A stretch of DNA of 64,000 bases from Sphaerochaeta sp. (GCA_016342655.1 JAEINL010000005.1:1-64000), one strand, 5' to 3'; positions 17,387-27,976 are shown, counted from the first letter of the stretch. The notes: a model not told the origin generated them from the sequence alone. Numbers and translations are program-made.

Positions 17387-18430
17387 ATGGCAACAACAAA
17401 TCTGATAGTCGGCTCGCGTGTCATAGCTACTGAAGCTGGACTTTCCCTATTCTCCTTTGATGAGAGTACAGGACAGCTCACTCTTTGTGGTTCCTACACA
17501 GGCATTGATATGCCTACCTTCCAGGCCTTCAACAGGAGGGCGTCTCTTCTGTACTCAGTGAGTGAAGTCCAGGGGAAGGAAGGGTCTGTAGAGACCTTCC
17601 ACTTTGATCCTCTTTCTTCTGAGCCTTTCACGTTTAGCGGGACACTACTCTCTGGAGGAATCTCACCGTGTCACCTTGCTCTCTCACCCGATGGTGAATA
17701 TCTTGCTGTTTCCAACTATGGGGATGGGGTATTCACCCTGTATGCCTTGGGTCCTTTAGGAAATATTACCTCTGTAGCCTCTTGCAAACGCTTTTTTGGC
17801 ATCGGGCACAACCCTTCACGCCAGGAAGGTTCTCATATTCATTCTGCCTTATGGACTCCTGATTCAAAAAATCTCTTTGTAGCGGATCTCGGACTTGATC
17901 GCATCGTGCATTACAGCAGACCCGAATGGAGCTTCCCATCCTTCAAGAAAGTACCTTTGGGGACAGGTCCCCGTCATATGGCCCTTAGCTCTGATAGTCA
18001 GTACCTGTATGTTGCTGGAGAGCTCTCAAATCATGTGGTTGTCTATCGCATCGACAAGTTTGACTCCTGCTTCACGCTCCTGCAGACCATAGCCACCCTT
18101 CCCTCACAATTCCTCCAGGAAAACACCGTTGCTGATATCCATCTCTCTTCAGACAACCAGTACCTGTATTGTTCTAACAGGGGCCATGACAGCATAGTGA
18201 CCTATGCTGTAAACAGTGAGACAGGAATGCTTACCTTTGTCGCCTACACCCCGACACTGGGGCAGGAACCAAGGAACTTCACGCTCTCGCCTTCGGGCAG
18301 ATGGCTCTTGGTGGCAAACGGCTCATCTGACTCAGTTGTGGTCTTCTCCATCGACCCCTATTCAGGGGTCCCTGGTGTTGCAGTTTGTACCGTTGAGGTC
18401 AAGGAGCCAGTTTGCCTCCTGTTCCCCTAG
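17387..18430 (+). CDS. Lactonase family protein (beta-propeller, 6-phosphogluconolactonase-like)
   Basis: 347 aa with repeated propeller motifs (SPCHLALSPDGEYLAVSNYGDGVF; GTGPRHMALSSDSQYLYVAGELSNHV). Confidence 0.88.
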   Translation: MATTNLIVGSRVIATEAGLSLFSFDESTGQLTLCGSYTGIDMPTFQAFNRRASLLYSVSEVQGKEGSVETFHFDPLSSEPFTFSGTLLSGGISPCHLALSPDGEYLAVSNYGDGVFTLYALGPLGNITSVASCKRFFGIGHNPSRQEGSHIHSALWTPDSKNLFVADLGLDRIVHYSRPEWSFPSFKKVPLGTGPRHMALSSDSQYLYVAGELSNHVVVYRIDKFDSCFTLLQTIATLPSQFLQENTVADIHLSSDNQYLYCSNRGHDSIVTYAVNSETGMLTFVAYTPTLGQEPRNFTLSPSGRWLLVANGSSDSVVVFSIDPYSGVPGVAVCTVEVKEPVCLLFP

Positions 18431-18476
18431 CCATAGCATACGCACCATCTTTCAGTCTTCTAGTCAGGAGGAAATC

Positions 18477-18830
18477 ATGCTCATAACCCGCATCTATGCC
18501 GACAAGGACGGTTCGTCCCACTTTGAGGACATGCACATAGAGACACAGCCATCAGGCCCATTGGGCCTGATGTCCCCACCTCTTCCTGTCTCCTCCATGA
18601 TCCTTCGGGAGAATGAACCGGGCTATTCCTATCCTTGGCATGTGGCACCCTGCAGGCAGTACATAGTCATGCTTGAAGGTCTGGTGGAAATTACGGTCAG
18701 TGATGGGACTGTGCGTAGCTTTGAGCCTGGGACAATCCTGCTGGTCGAAGACACCTTTGGGAAGGGTCACACCTCCCGCTCCCCTGACGGCAAGCGACGG
18801 CGTTCACTCTTCCTGCCTTTGCCAGACTAG
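18477..18830 (+). CDS. Cupin-domain protein
   Basis: 118 aa from ATG 18477 (AGGAGG upstream); WHVAPCRQYIVMLEGLVEITVSDGTVRSFEPGTILLVEDTFGKGHTS. Confidence 0.75.
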   Translation: MLITRIYADKDGSSHFEDMHIETQPSGPLGLMSPPLPVSSMILRENEPGYSYPWHVAPCRQYIVMLEGLVEITVSDGTVRSFEPGTILLVEDTFGKGHTSRSPDGKRRRSLFLPLPD

Positions 18831-18891
18831 GGTGATGTTCTTTTACCCAATGCTTCTTAGGGCTTGCATATCTGCTCTCTCTACAAACTTG

Positions 18892-18926
18892 AAACACCCC
18901 CGTCATTTGAAGTGACAGGGGTGTTT
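18892..18926. terminator. Bidirectional terminator between convergent cupin and permease genes
   Basis: AAACACCCCcGTCA...TGACaGGGGTGTTT stem. Confidence 0.75.
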
Positions 18927-18952
18927 GAGTACGTCTTTGTTCTCTTCTTAGC

Positions 18953-20206
18953 TTAGCCGTCTGATTTGGTGATGTCCTTAGGCCTGAGAATGGCATTGAG
19001 AATGATGCCGAAGATGGCAGCAAGGCCAAGACCTGATAGCTGGATAGGACCCAAATAGAACGTAGCTCCACCAAGACCCAGAACCAACATCGAAGCGCTG
19101 ATCATCAACAGCTTCGGGTTGGAGAGGTTGACCTGAGCATCAACCATGTTCTTGATACCGATGCTGCTGATCATACCAAACAGCAGGATGGAAATACCCC
19201 CGATCACTGGACCAGGAATTGTCCCGACCAAAGCAGTAAACTTAGGGATGAGAGAAAGGAAGATGGCAAAGATAGCCGCGATACGCATGATGATAGGGTT
19301 TGATACCCCAGTGAGAGCGATAGCACCGGTATTCTCTGAATACGTGGTGTTTGCAGGACCTCCGATCAAACCGGCGAGGGATGTTGCGATACCATCACCT
19401 AACAAGGTTCTATGGATGCCCGGATCCTTGATAAAGTCCTGGCCTACAACATTGCCGATCGCCAACACGTCACCGAAGTGCTCAACCATCGTAACAATGG
19501 CAATAGGCACCATTATCGTGATGGCACTGATGGAGAACTTAGGAAAGGTGAAATGAGGAATTCCTATATACGAAGCACTGACCACAGAAGAAAAGTCAAC
19601 AACTCCCAAAATGACGGAGAAGAGGTAGCCAACCACCAATGCCAGCAAGACAGGCAGGTTTGAAGCAAACTTCCATCCGAACTTAGGGAACCCGATCTTT
19701 ACGAACACCCCGGTAGAAAAAGTAACCAGAGCAATAAGCCAACAACCATTCACCCCGATAGCCTCGGCAATGCCTGGGGAGAATGCCCCACTGGCATTCT
19801 GTATGGCAACAGGAGCAAGAATCAGACCAATCAAAATGATCATGGGTCCTGTCACATATGGGGGAAGAATCTTATGCAGGTTCTCGTATTTTACGAACCT
19901 GAAAATAATGGAAACAATGACATAGAGAAGGCCAGAGACTACTATGCCTCCCAAGGCATACGGCAACCCCTGGGTGGCCCCTATGGCAATGATTCCGGGG
20001 ATGTACGCAAACGAACTCCCCAAGAATACAGGAACCTTGAACTTGGTGATCACATGGAACAACAGCGTTCCAACACCTGCAGCGAATAACGTCACTCCTA
20101 CATCCAAGCCTGTCAGCATCGGTACCAATACAGTTGCACCGAACATGACAAAGGTGTGCTGGAGTCCAAATACGATATTTTTTCCAGTCAAATCTTTTTT
20201 AGCCAC
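18953..20206 (-). CDS. Uracil/xanthine permease, NCS2 family
   Basis: 417 aa; GLQHTFVMFGATVLVPMLTGLDVGVTLFAAGVGTLLFH; GGPANTTYSENTGAIALTGV signature. Confidence 0.92.
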   Translation of the reverse strand: MAKKDLTGKNIVFGLQHTFVMFGATVLVPMLTGLDVGVTLFAAGVGTLLFHVITKFKVPVFLGSSFAYIPGIIAIGATQGLPYALGGIVVSGLLYVIVSIIFRFVKYENLHKILPPYVTGPMIILIGLILAPVAIQNASGAFSPGIAEAIGVNGCWLIALVTFSTGVFVKIGFPKFGWKFASNLPVLLALVVGYLFSVILGVVDFSSVVSASYIGIPHFTFPKFSISAITIMVPIAIVTMVEHFGDVLAIGNVVGQDFIKDPGIHRTLLGDGIATSLAGLIGGPANTTYSENTGAIALTGVSNPIIMRIAAIFAIFLSLIPKFTALVGTIPGPVIGGISILLFGMISSIGIKNMVDAQVNLSNPKLLMISASMLVLGLGGATFYLGPIQLSGLGLAAIFGIILNAILRPKDITKSDG

Positions 20207-20321
20207 GATAGCTTTCCTCCTAGTAAGACCTCCAATTCAATCCGGATCCCCTGTACAAGACACAAGCCCGGAATTGTTCTTCTCCACTCGCTCTCAAAAT
20301 CTTGTTGTTCCCTCCTTTTCG

Positions 20322-22778
20322 TTAAGGCTCCATCGCCCGAGATGGCAAGTGGGATCCGGAGACAGGTACAGACCGACACGATCCAATTGGAGTCTTGGTG
20401 ATCCAATTGTCGATCGGCTTCCTGTCCTCCATAGCCCTCCATACATCCTCGGCCCGTATCGGCATATGGCTCAAATCGGCTCCTACAGCCTGAAAAATAG
20501 CATTTCCCAACGCAGGTGCTACGCTGATCATCGGATGTTCGGCAACACCCCGTGCCCCATAGGGCCCATCAATCTGTACATTTTCCACAGCAATCGCCTC
20601 AACCTCAAAAGGAAGGTCCTTGGAAGTGGGTATCTTGTTGTCGGTGAAAGAAGGATTGAGCAGGTGCCCCTTCTCGTCATAGATGTACCCTTCGCACATG
20701 GCAGTACCCAGACCTTGGAGCATACCACCAAGTATCTGGCCTCTGAGCAGCTGGGGATTCACCACCTTACCCACATCAAAGGCTGAGGCAATCTTACGCA
20801 CGGCATACTCACCGGTAACAGGATTCACCTCACAGATGATTCCATGCGCCCCGAACGTCCAGTCAAGGGCAGGCTTACCCTGTCCTGTCTCCTTATTAAG
20901 GTTGGAAAGACCCTGGGCAATGTAACTGCCGACCCCAATAAGAGGCCCGCCTATGCTCATCCCGTCAGGATAGGCATACCCTATTGCTATCTTGGGCCAG
21001 GGGATCCTGTTCTCGGGGTCATGGCGGACATAGACAGCCTCAGCATCATGGGAAAGGTCATCCTCACAAGCCTTCAGCACATGCGAGGCAACCCTATACC
21101 CCTTTTCCAACAGGTCCTTACAGGCAAGGATACATGCATTGCCACTCATCACCAGGCCCTTGGAAGCAACTGTCTGCCAGTCATAGGGGTCGCTATCGGT
21201 ATCCTTCTCCACTTTGACATAGACCTGGTCGAGCCTGAAGCCCAACCTCTCAGCGACTATCTGTGCAAGGGCTGTGGTCGAACCTTGCCCTATATCCGTC
21301 AGCCCGATCGTGACACAGACTGTCCCGTCACTATTCATCTTCACTATAGCGGCAGTCGCAGTATTGCTGGGCATGGCAGGAGCCTTCTGCAGGATGGCTA
21401 CAGCCTTGCCTATTTTCAGACCGGTCTCCTTCTCCCTCTGGCGCTCCGCTTTTGTCTTCTTTCCATAGCCAATGGCCTTGGCAGCAGCATCCATGCAGGC
21501 TATGACATCTCCAGTATGCTCGGTGATCTTCTCTCCCGTCAAGGTTATCGAACCTGGCCTGAGGGCATTGAGACGCCTGAATTCCAGAGGGTCCATACCT
21601 AGGGTATGGGCAACCAGATCCATATGCCTTTCGATACCCCAGTGGAACTCCACATGCCCGAACCCACGATAGGCAGTGCCATAGGGCTTGTTGGTATACA
21701 GGGTATATGCATCAACCCAAGCATTGGGAATCTCATACGGCCCTGATGCAGAGCAGCCTGAAGCACGGGTTACGTTTACCGCATAATCAGCATAGGCACC
21801 GGCATCCCAGTACATATCCATCCTCTGGGCAAGAATCTTACCCTCTTCAGAAACACCAGTCTTGATGCGGTAGGTCAGGGCACTGCGACAAGGGAGCAGA
21901 GAAAATTCCTCTTCACGCGTAGCCTGGAACTTAACAGCAAGCCCTCCCGCCTTCTTGGAAAGGCATGCCGCCAACGGCTCGATATGAATACCGGCCTTAC
22001 CCCCGAACCCTCCCCCGACATAGGGGATTACAACCCTCACCTTGTTCAAAGGCAGGCCGAACGTCCTGCAAAAGAGATTCCGTACCGTAAAGGGGGACTG
22101 TGCACTGGTGTGGATGGTAACCCTGTCACCAAGGCCCCATTTCACGATGGCCACATGGGTCTCCATCGGTACATGCTGAACACTAGGATTGTCATACTCC
22201 CTTTCGACTATGTAGGCAGCATCAGAGAACCCCTGCTGGACATCCCCCTTACGCAATTTGGTCAGGTTGGCGATGTTAGTTCCAGGTATGGGGGTGAAGA
22301 CAGCCTTGATATAGTCATAGGAGCCAAGATCAGGATGGACCAGAGGAGCATCCTCCTTCAGTGCGTCCATATGGTTGAGCACCGGGGTGAGCACCTCATA
22401 CTCAACCTCTATCAGATCGACAGCCCTTTTGGCTATTGCAAGGGTCTCTGCCGCCACAGCTGCCACTGCCTCCCCATAGTGACGGACCTCACCCTTGGCA
22501 AGGATATACTTGTCCACCACATACAGGCCCAGGCGATAGTCCAACTCCTCCCCTGTGAGGACAGCACGAACCCCCTCCAAGGCCTCTGCCTTGGAAGTAT
22601 CTATGCTGACAATCTTTGCCCTCGCATGAGGACTCTGCTTAATTTTGGCATAGAGCATCCCTGGAAGGACCATATCACTGGCATACAGGGCTTCTCCGGT
22701 AAGTTTTTCAGTGATATCGAGTCTTTTTGCACTTGTACCCACCTGTTTCAGGAGAGTCCGGTCAAGATTTTCATACAT
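20322..22778 (-). CDS. Xanthine dehydrogenase family, molybdopterin-binding subunit
   Basis: 818 aa; TGEALYASDMVLPGMLYAKIKQSPHARAKI; YVGGGFGGKAGIHIEPLAA; AYRGFGHVEFHWGIERHMD. Confidence 0.93.
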   Translation of the reverse strand: MYENLDRTLLKQVGTSAKRLDITEKLTGEALYASDMVLPGMLYAKIKQSPHARAKIVSIDTSKAEALEGVRAVLTGEELDYRLGLYVVDKYILAKGEVRHYGEAVAAVAAETLAIAKRAVDLIEVEYEVLTPVLNHMDALKEDAPLVHPDLGSYDYIKAVFTPIPGTNIANLTKLRKGDVQQGFSDAAYIVEREYDNPSVQHVPMETHVAIVKWGLGDRVTIHTSAQSPFTVRNLFCRTFGLPLNKVRVVIPYVGGGFGGKAGIHIEPLAACLSKKAGGLAVKFQATREEEFSLLPCRSALTYRIKTGVSEEGKILAQRMDMYWDAGAYADYAVNVTRASGCSASGPYEIPNAWVDAYTLYTNKPYGTAYRGFGHVEFHWGIERHMDLVAHTLGMDPLEFRRLNALRPGSITLTGEKITEHTGDVIACMDAAAKAIGYGKKTKAERQREKETGLKIGKAVAILQKAPAMPSNTATAAIVKMNSDGTVCVTIGLTDIGQGSTTALAQIVAERLGFRLDQVYVKVEKDTDSDPYDWQTVASKGLVMSGNACILACKDLLEKGYRVASHVLKACEDDLSHDAEAVYVRHDPENRIPWPKIAIGYAYPDGMSIGGPLIGVGSYIAQGLSNLNKETGQGKPALDWTFGAHGIICEVNPVTGEYAVRKIASAFDVGKVVNPQLLRGQILGGMLQGLGTAMCEGYIYDEKGHLLNPSFTDNKIPTSKDLPFEVEAIAVENVQIDGPYGARGVAEHPMISVAPALGNAIFQAVGADLSHMPIRAEDVWRAMEDRKPIDNWITKTPIGSCRSVPVSGSHLPSRAMEP

Positions 22779-23256
22779 AGCTCAACTCCTCCTTAGGCTC
22801 GTAGCCTCCAGTCACATCGAGGACAGCCTCGATGATCTGCTCATAGCCGGTACACCGACAGAAATTTCCTTCCAACCCCTCCTGGATCTCAGCCCTGGTG
22901 GGATGGGGGTGGTGGTGGATAAGCTCGCGGGCACTCATGATCATCCCGGCTGTGCAAAAGCCACACTGCACAGCCCCATGCTCCTCAAAGGCCTTCTGCA
23001 AGACCGAAAGCATGCCCCCGGAAGCCTCCCCCTCGATAGTCTCTATGACTGCTCCATCGGCCTCGGCGGCTAGGACCATACAGGAATTGACTGTCTTCCC
23101 GTTGAAGAATACCGTACAGGCTCCACACTCCCCTGCTCCGCACCCTTCCTTGGTGCCGGTCAGCCCAAGGTCTTCCCCAAGAAACCTCAGCAAGGTCCTG
23201 TTTTCCTCAATATCCCTTTCATACACCTTATTGTTGACTGTTACCTTGATTCTCAT
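22771..23256 (-). CDS. Xanthine dehydrogenase family, 2Fe-2S subunit
   Basis: EGCGAGECGACTVFFNGK and QCGFCTAGMIMSARELI...EGNFCRCTGYEQI motifs; start likely at 23256. Confidence 0.95.
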   Translation of the reverse strand: MRIKVTVNNKVYERDIEENRTLLRFLGEDLGLTGTKEGCGAGECGACTVFFNGKTVNSCMVLAAEADGAVIETIEGEASGGMLSVLQKAFEEHGAVQCGFCTAGMIMSARELIHHHPHPTRAEIQEGLEGNFCRCTGYEQIIEAVLDVTGGYEPKEELSYV

Positions 23257-24071
23257 GAGATTACCTCCTTCCACAATCGCTTGGTATACTCACCTACCAT
23301 AAAAGAGCGGTACTCCTGGCTACAGCGCACATCACTGATAGGGCGTATGATAGCGTTGACCGCCTGCAATACCTTCGGCAAAGACAGGTCAAGAGGTAAC
23401 AACGGGGTAACCACAGGGGTGGGGGCAGAGGAGCTTACCGCAATCCTTGCACCATTGCCAAAGTTGGCAACAGCCACCCCGACAATTCCCAGGTCATGGC
23501 CTTGGATTCTCTTCAGCTTCCTATATACCCCCTGGACTCCAGCCTTATCGGCAGGGATGCGAATAGAAGTGACCATCTCATCTTGTTGCAAGACAGTCTT
23601 TTTTACTCCAGTAAAGAACTCTGCGATGGGGATCTCCCTCTTCCCCTGTTTTGACTCGATCAGGATAGTGGCATCGAGACAGAGCAGGGCAGGAGCCATA
23701 TCGGAGCAAGGAGAAGCGTTGACGATATTGCCTACCACCGTTGCACGGTTACGTATCTGATAAGAGGCAAGGTCTTTTGCACAGGCAGAGAGCAGAGGAT
23801 AATGCTCTCTTACCTTCACATTTATGAGGACCGCATTGATGGTCACAGCAGGGCCTATCGTAAGGCCAGCTCTCTTATCCCATGTTATGGCATCGAAGCC
23901 TGGAATCTTCTTCAGGTCGACGACTGTCTTGGGACAATAGACACCATTACGGATATTGACCAGCAAGTCAGTCCCCCCAGCCAGAAGCTTCAGATCTGAG
24001 TCGCCCGTTGCAAGCATATCCAGCAACTGCTCCCTTGACTGCGGAGCTTTGTAAGCAAATTTCACTAACAT
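23253..24071 (-). CDS. Xanthine dehydrogenase family, FAD-binding subunit
   Basis: 272 aa; KLLAGGTDLLVNIRNG; RNRATVVGNIVNASPCSDMAPALLCLDA. Confidence 0.93.
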   Translation of the reverse strand: MLVKFAYKAPQSREQLLDMLATGDSDLKLLAGGTDLLVNIRNGVYCPKTVVDLKKIPGFDAITWDKRAGLTIGPAVTINAVLINVKVREHYPLLSACAKDLASYQIRNRATVVGNIVNASPCSDMAPALLCLDATILIESKQGKREIPIAEFFTGVKKTVLQQDEMVTSIRIPADKAGVQGVYRKLKRIQGHDLGIVGVAVANFGNGARIAVSSSAPTPVVTPLLPLDLSLPKVLQAVNAIIRPISDVRCSQEYRSFMVGEYTKRLWKEVIS

Positions 24072-25006
24072 ATTCCCCCCTTGTATTCGAAATCCGGTAG
24101 CAGGACAGAGAAAGCAAAAAGGAACCCAAGCCCTGCATCAAGGCCGGAACTGTGTCCATATGTAGCAAGAGCTTCCCAGGATGACCTATCTGCAACAGAG
24201 CTGGAAAAGCTCTTTGCCATTGCAATGAGGGGTTGCGAAAACAACCCTTCAGAAGCAAGGCCCAACAATTGTATAGATACGTCTGTGGTTATAGGTAGAG
24301 GTTTCCGTATCAGATCCGAAAGGATTCTGGTGATAGAGCTGAAGTAGCTTTGCAAATCCTGTCCATAGGAAGAATACTGGCACATATGCATTGCCAGGAA
24401 AAAGCCACAGAGAAAATCATCACCACTTGGGGTTGAGCCCGGGCCAAGGCCCAAAAGGCCTTCTATGCCCCGCTTTGCCATGTCAACATTTTTTGTCTGT
24501 ACACTCTCTTTCAGAAGTTTTGCATGAGAAGATACCAAAGTGGAAAGAGAGGGTTTCCCACAAGCAGGGGCGAACAAAGCGTCCATGGTCAATGCTGTCT
24601 GTTTTTCTTTTTGTATGCTAGAGAGAATCTCCATCTGCTTTCGCAGGTAGGATGATTTAAGAGTGACAAGCTTAGGAGGGCTCTCTTCTGAAGGATGGAC
24701 CCGTTGTGCTCCCTTGCAGGAGACCCAAATACCACAATCAAAGAAGAGGGACCCCTCCTTGAACTTCCCCACGTGAGCTTGGGTAAAGGCACATTCATCG
24801 AAACCGGCACAAGGATCAGAAAAGCAGACCAAGGCGGAAGAGGGGTGCACTTGGCCCTTGTGCATCACCAGGGTATACAGCATTCCTTTCTCATCAAGGA
24901 GATTCAAGGCAGAGTGGAAGACAGAGTGCACCTTCACGTCCCTAGGTTCAAGGGAGAATCGGGAGCCGATCAGATAGGCATGTCCACTAGGCCATGTGGT
25001 GTGCAT
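24065..25006 (-). CDS. DUF2877 protein (YlbF/AllH-like, putative oxamate carbamoyltransferase subunit)
   Basis: GLLGLGPGSTPSGDDFLCGFFLAMH signature; clustered with a FdrA-YlbE fusion. Start likely at 25006. Confidence 0.75.
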   Translation of the reverse strand: MHTTWPSGHAYLIGSRFSLEPRDVKVHSVFHSALNLLDEKGMLYTLVMHKGQVHPSSALVCFSDPCAGFDECAFTQAHVGKFKEGSLFFDCGIWVSCKGAQRVHPSEESPPKLVTLKSSYLRKQMEILSSIQKEKQTALTMDALFAPACGKPSLSTLVSSHAKLLKESVQTKNVDMAKRGIEGLLGLGPGSTPSGDDFLCGFFLAMHMCQYSSYGQDLQSYFSSITRILSDLIRKPLPITTDVSIQLLGLASEGLFSQPLIAMAKSFSSSVADRSSWEALATYGHSSGLDAGLGFLFAFSVLLPDFEYKGGIC

Positions 25007-25655
25007 GAAAGAGTGCCTCCTTGATGGCAGAATCAACCTTCTCCTTACCCCAGAGGATATTCAGCCTCATTATTTCCTGTGCAGCCTCGCAATCCTTTAT
25101 TTCCAAGGCATCGAGCAGTTTCAAATGGTCACCGCTCGTCCTTTGCAACCGTTCGAGATCGGTGATATCAGAAAGCCGGACGAAATGTATCCTCTTGGAT
25201 ATGTCTCCCAGCAACTGGGCCAATACCTGGTTTCCTGCAGCTTGGGCAAGCGTGTCATGAAACAGCTCATCCTCATAAGCGGATATGCAGACATTCCCCG
25301 AGAGGCTTTCAACCACCTCTTGCCAGCGTTTTCTCAACCATGCAAGGAGATCTGCACCAAGGCCTTTTTTGCACAAGATGCTGACAACCTCCAATTCCAA
25401 AACCAAACGGGTATCATAGAGCTCATTGACCTCCCTGAGGTCAATGAGCCTCACTGTGTAGCCCTTATGCGCCTCCTTCTGTATGAGGCGTGCTGAGACA
25501 AGGCTGTTGAGTGCCTCACGTACAGGGGAGCGGCTTACCCCGAACTCGGTGCAGAGTTCCTCCTCAGTAAACCTATGCCCAGGCGAATAGGCCCATGTAC
25601 TGATACGATCAGCAAGAGTATTGTAGATAGTTACACTACGTGAACGCTCACCCAT
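24987..25655 (-). CDS. GntR family transcriptional regulator (FadR/FCD type)
   Basis: 222 aa; YSPGHRFTEEELCTEFGVSRSPVREALNSLVSARLIQKEAHKGYTV. Confidence 0.93.
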   Translation of the reverse strand: MGERSRSVTIYNTLADRISTWAYSPGHRFTEEELCTEFGVSRSPVREALNSLVSARLIQKEAHKGYTVRLIDLREVNELYDTRLVLELEVVSILCKKGLGADLLAWLRKRWQEVVESLSGNVCISAYEDELFHDTLAQAAGNQVLAQLLGDISKRIHFVRLSDITDLERLQRTSGDHLKLLDALEIKDCEAAQEIMRLNILWGKEKVDSAIKEALFHAHHMA

Positions 25656-25675
25656 GGCAAACCTCCCCTACGCAC

Positions 25676-26059
25676 CTACTGTGTGAATACGAACACATTC
25701 ACCGGATCGCCTGGCCTCTCATCGCTCTCAACGACAGTGGAATGGAGTGCCATCCCAGTCTTGGGATCGTCCACCTCCAGCTGTCCTGATGCACGCAAAC
25801 CGTTTTCGAACTCAACAATGCCAAACAGCATATTCTTTTTGGAATATCCTTCGGGCAGGTTCCAAAGTCTTGTCCAGGAGAGCAGGGTGCAAGGACCTTC
25901 AAGATCGAAGGTCTCCCACCCCTTACCGGTCACCGGATCCCGCCTGGTGTCACAAGAGCTGCATACCATCGGTGCAGGATAATAAATGGCGCCACACTTG
26001 AGGCACTTGTATGCTTCAATCTTTGGCTCCTTCTGGTCGTACATGCTGAAATCAATCAT
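25676..26059 (-). CDS. Zn-ribbon/OB-fold (DUF35-like) protein, thiolase partner
   Basis: 127 aa; YKCLKCGAIYYPAPMVCSSCDTR; adjacent to a thiolase. Confidence 0.82.
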   Translation of the reverse strand: MIDFSMYDQKEPKIEAYKCLKCGAIYYPAPMVCSSCDTRRDPVTGKGWETFDLEGPCTLLSWTRLWNLPEGYSKKNMLFGIVEFENGLRASGQLEVDDPKTGMALHSTVVESDERPGDPVNVFVFTQ

Positions 26060-26069
26060 GGATTACCCC

Positions 26070-27266
26070 CTACTCCTTTGCGCAGATAAGTGCGACAACA
26101 TTGTTGCCAAAGCCACCGAAATTGACCGACATGCCATACTTGGGATTGAGGACCTGTCTGCCCTTCTCGGCCTCTCCGCGCAACTGCCGGACCAGCTCCA
26201 CCGCTTGGGAGACGCCTGTGCCCCCTACCGGGTGACCTTTGGACTTCAGTCCCCCTGAGGTGTTTATGGGCAACCTCCCACCGATGTCTGTCTCACCCTT
26301 GCGAACGGCTAGGAAACTCTTCCCCCGTTCGAAGAACCCAACCTCCTCACTGATGGCAAGCTCCAGGATGGAGAATGCATCATGCAACTCGGCAAACGAG
26401 ATGTCCGAAGGCTTGAGGGACGCCATCGCATAGGCCTTCTCAGCCGCCATCCTCACTGCATTAAGCATGAGAGGATCCTTACGGTTGTGTACGCAATGGG
26501 TATCGGTGGCACTTGCGATGCCTGCAATCCTAATGGGTTTCTTGGGGAAACCCTTGGCCTTGGGCGAGTCCATATTCACCAGCAACAAGGCTGCCGCCCC
26601 ATCGCTGACCGGGCAGGTGGAATACATGCGTAGCGGTTCCGCCACGTAGGTATTTACCACCGATGCATCAGGACCGTCCGCTATTGCCTCAATGGTGCAG
26701 GGGGCCTGGATATGGGCATACTTGTTCTTTGCCCCATTTGCATGGTTTTTGACAGCAAGCAAGGCAAGGTCTCGCTCGGTCAGACCGTAGCGCTCCATGT
26801 ACATGCGGGTGAATATCCCTCCAAAGGCAGGCAGGGTCAGGCCCATATTATACTCGGCTTCGGTATGGAGCATCGTTGCCACATAGTCGGTACCAACCCA
26901 TCCGGTGACCTTGCGCATCACCTCCCCTCCCACGACCAGCACGATGTCAGCCATACCACTGGCTACGGCCATATACCCGATCTTGATGGCACTCGCACCC
27001 GATGCAGGGCCGTTTTCCACCAACTCGGCAGGAACCGGCTCCATATCCATGCGACTTACCAAAGCCGAGGCAACAGCGCTCTGGTGACAAAACAGGCCGC
27101 TGGCCATGTTGCCTACGATGACCTGATCTACCTCCTTTCTTCGTGCGAGAAAGTGCGCATCCTCCAAAGCATCGGTGGCTGCGTATGCCAGCACATCCGA
27201 GAGATCATACTCTGAAGAATTACCAAATTTCGTATGTCCTATTCCAACGATTCCTACATTAGCCAT
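26070..27266 (-). CDS. Thiolase family protein (acetyl-CoA acetyltransferase-like)
   Basis: 398 aa; GNMASGLFCHQSAVASALVSRMDMEPVPAELVENGPASGASAI; NTSGGLKSKGHPVGGTGVSQAVELVRQLRG. Confidence 0.88.
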   Translation of the reverse strand: MANVGIVGIGHTKFGNSSEYDLSDVLAYAATDALEDAHFLARRKEVDQVIVGNMASGLFCHQSAVASALVSRMDMEPVPAELVENGPASGASAIKIGYMAVASGMADIVLVVGGEVMRKVTGWVGTDYVATMLHTEAEYNMGLTLPAFGGIFTRMYMERYGLTERDLALLAVKNHANGAKNKYAHIQAPCTIEAIADGPDASVVNTYVAEPLRMYSTCPVSDGAAALLLVNMDSPKAKGFPKKPIRIAGIASATDTHCVHNRKDPLMLNAVRMAAEKAYAMASLKPSDISFAELHDAFSILELAISEEVGFFERGKSFLAVRKGETDIGGRLPINTSGGLKSKGHPVGGTGVSQAVELVRQLRGEAEKGRQVLNPKYGMSVNFGGFGNNVVALICAKE

Positions 27267-27269
27267 GGC

Positions 27270-27956
27270 CTACCTCTTGAACCCCGGAATTTGGGGATAT
27301 TCGCTGGGCATGATCAGCTTTTCTGAAGACTTGAGGTCTTCTGCAGATACCGGTCGTACACCAGTGCATTTGACGTCTCGAACAGCGTCCCAGAGAGGAC
27401 GTGTCAGCACAAAGGTCGGAACTCCACCCAACTCATGCCTTACTTCAGGAAAGAGTGAGGAGCGGTCCTCAAGCTGGTACTCGATCATCCACCTCTTGAA
27501 CCCATTGGGACTCTCTGCAACGATGTACACCTCATCCTCACCGAGGATATCCAGGTGGTGCTCCATCTTGGCGGCGAAAAGTTGCGCTCCCACCCTGAAA
27601 CCACGCTTGATGGTAAGGGTATGCAGGCTCATGCCCAACTTGGGAGTCACATGCCGACTGGTGACAATCCCTGCGATGACGCCATTGATTGTGCCTACAA
27701 GCACGAACTCATTGGCAACCCTGTAGCGATACCAGCCCAAGATCTCCGAATACATGCGCACAGCAACGATATCGTAGAAATCCTTGGCAACTCCAAACAA
27801 AGGATAGAGGGTGCCCAAAAGGGCTCCAACTTCCTCGCGCTTCGCCTCACGAACCACCATCTTCTCCCCCGAAGCCAAGGTTATAACCTTAGCAGGATAG
27901 GGTTTGAGCGGAAGAGCCGGCGGTCGTAGGGTCTTTTCCATTGCATCCAATGCCAT
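27270..27956 (-). CDS. Hypothetical protein, possible acyl-transferase (GNAT-like)
   Basis: 228 aa; ANEFVLVGTINGVIAGIVTSRHVTPK...LHTLTIKRGFRVGAQLFAAKM; overall pattern only. Confidence 0.45.
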   Translation of the reverse strand: MALDAMEKTLRPPALPLKPYPAKVITLASGEKMVVREAKREEVGALLGTLYPLFGVAKDFYDIVAVRMYSEILGWYRYRVANEFVLVGTINGVIAGIVTSRHVTPKLGMSLHTLTIKRGFRVGAQLFAAKMEHHLDILGEDEVYIVAESPNGFKRWMIEYQLEDRSSLFPEVRHELGGVPTFVLTRPLWDAVRDVKCTGVRPVSAEDLKSSEKLIMPSEYPQIPGFKR

Positions 27957-27976
27957 ACTTGTCTCCTTTTTGAGAA

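Noticed and set aside
20844-22796. Long + strand ORFs (252 and 270 aa) opposite the xanthine dehydrogenase genes
   Set aside because: Antisense shadows of a strongly supported coding sequence; composition is not protein-like.
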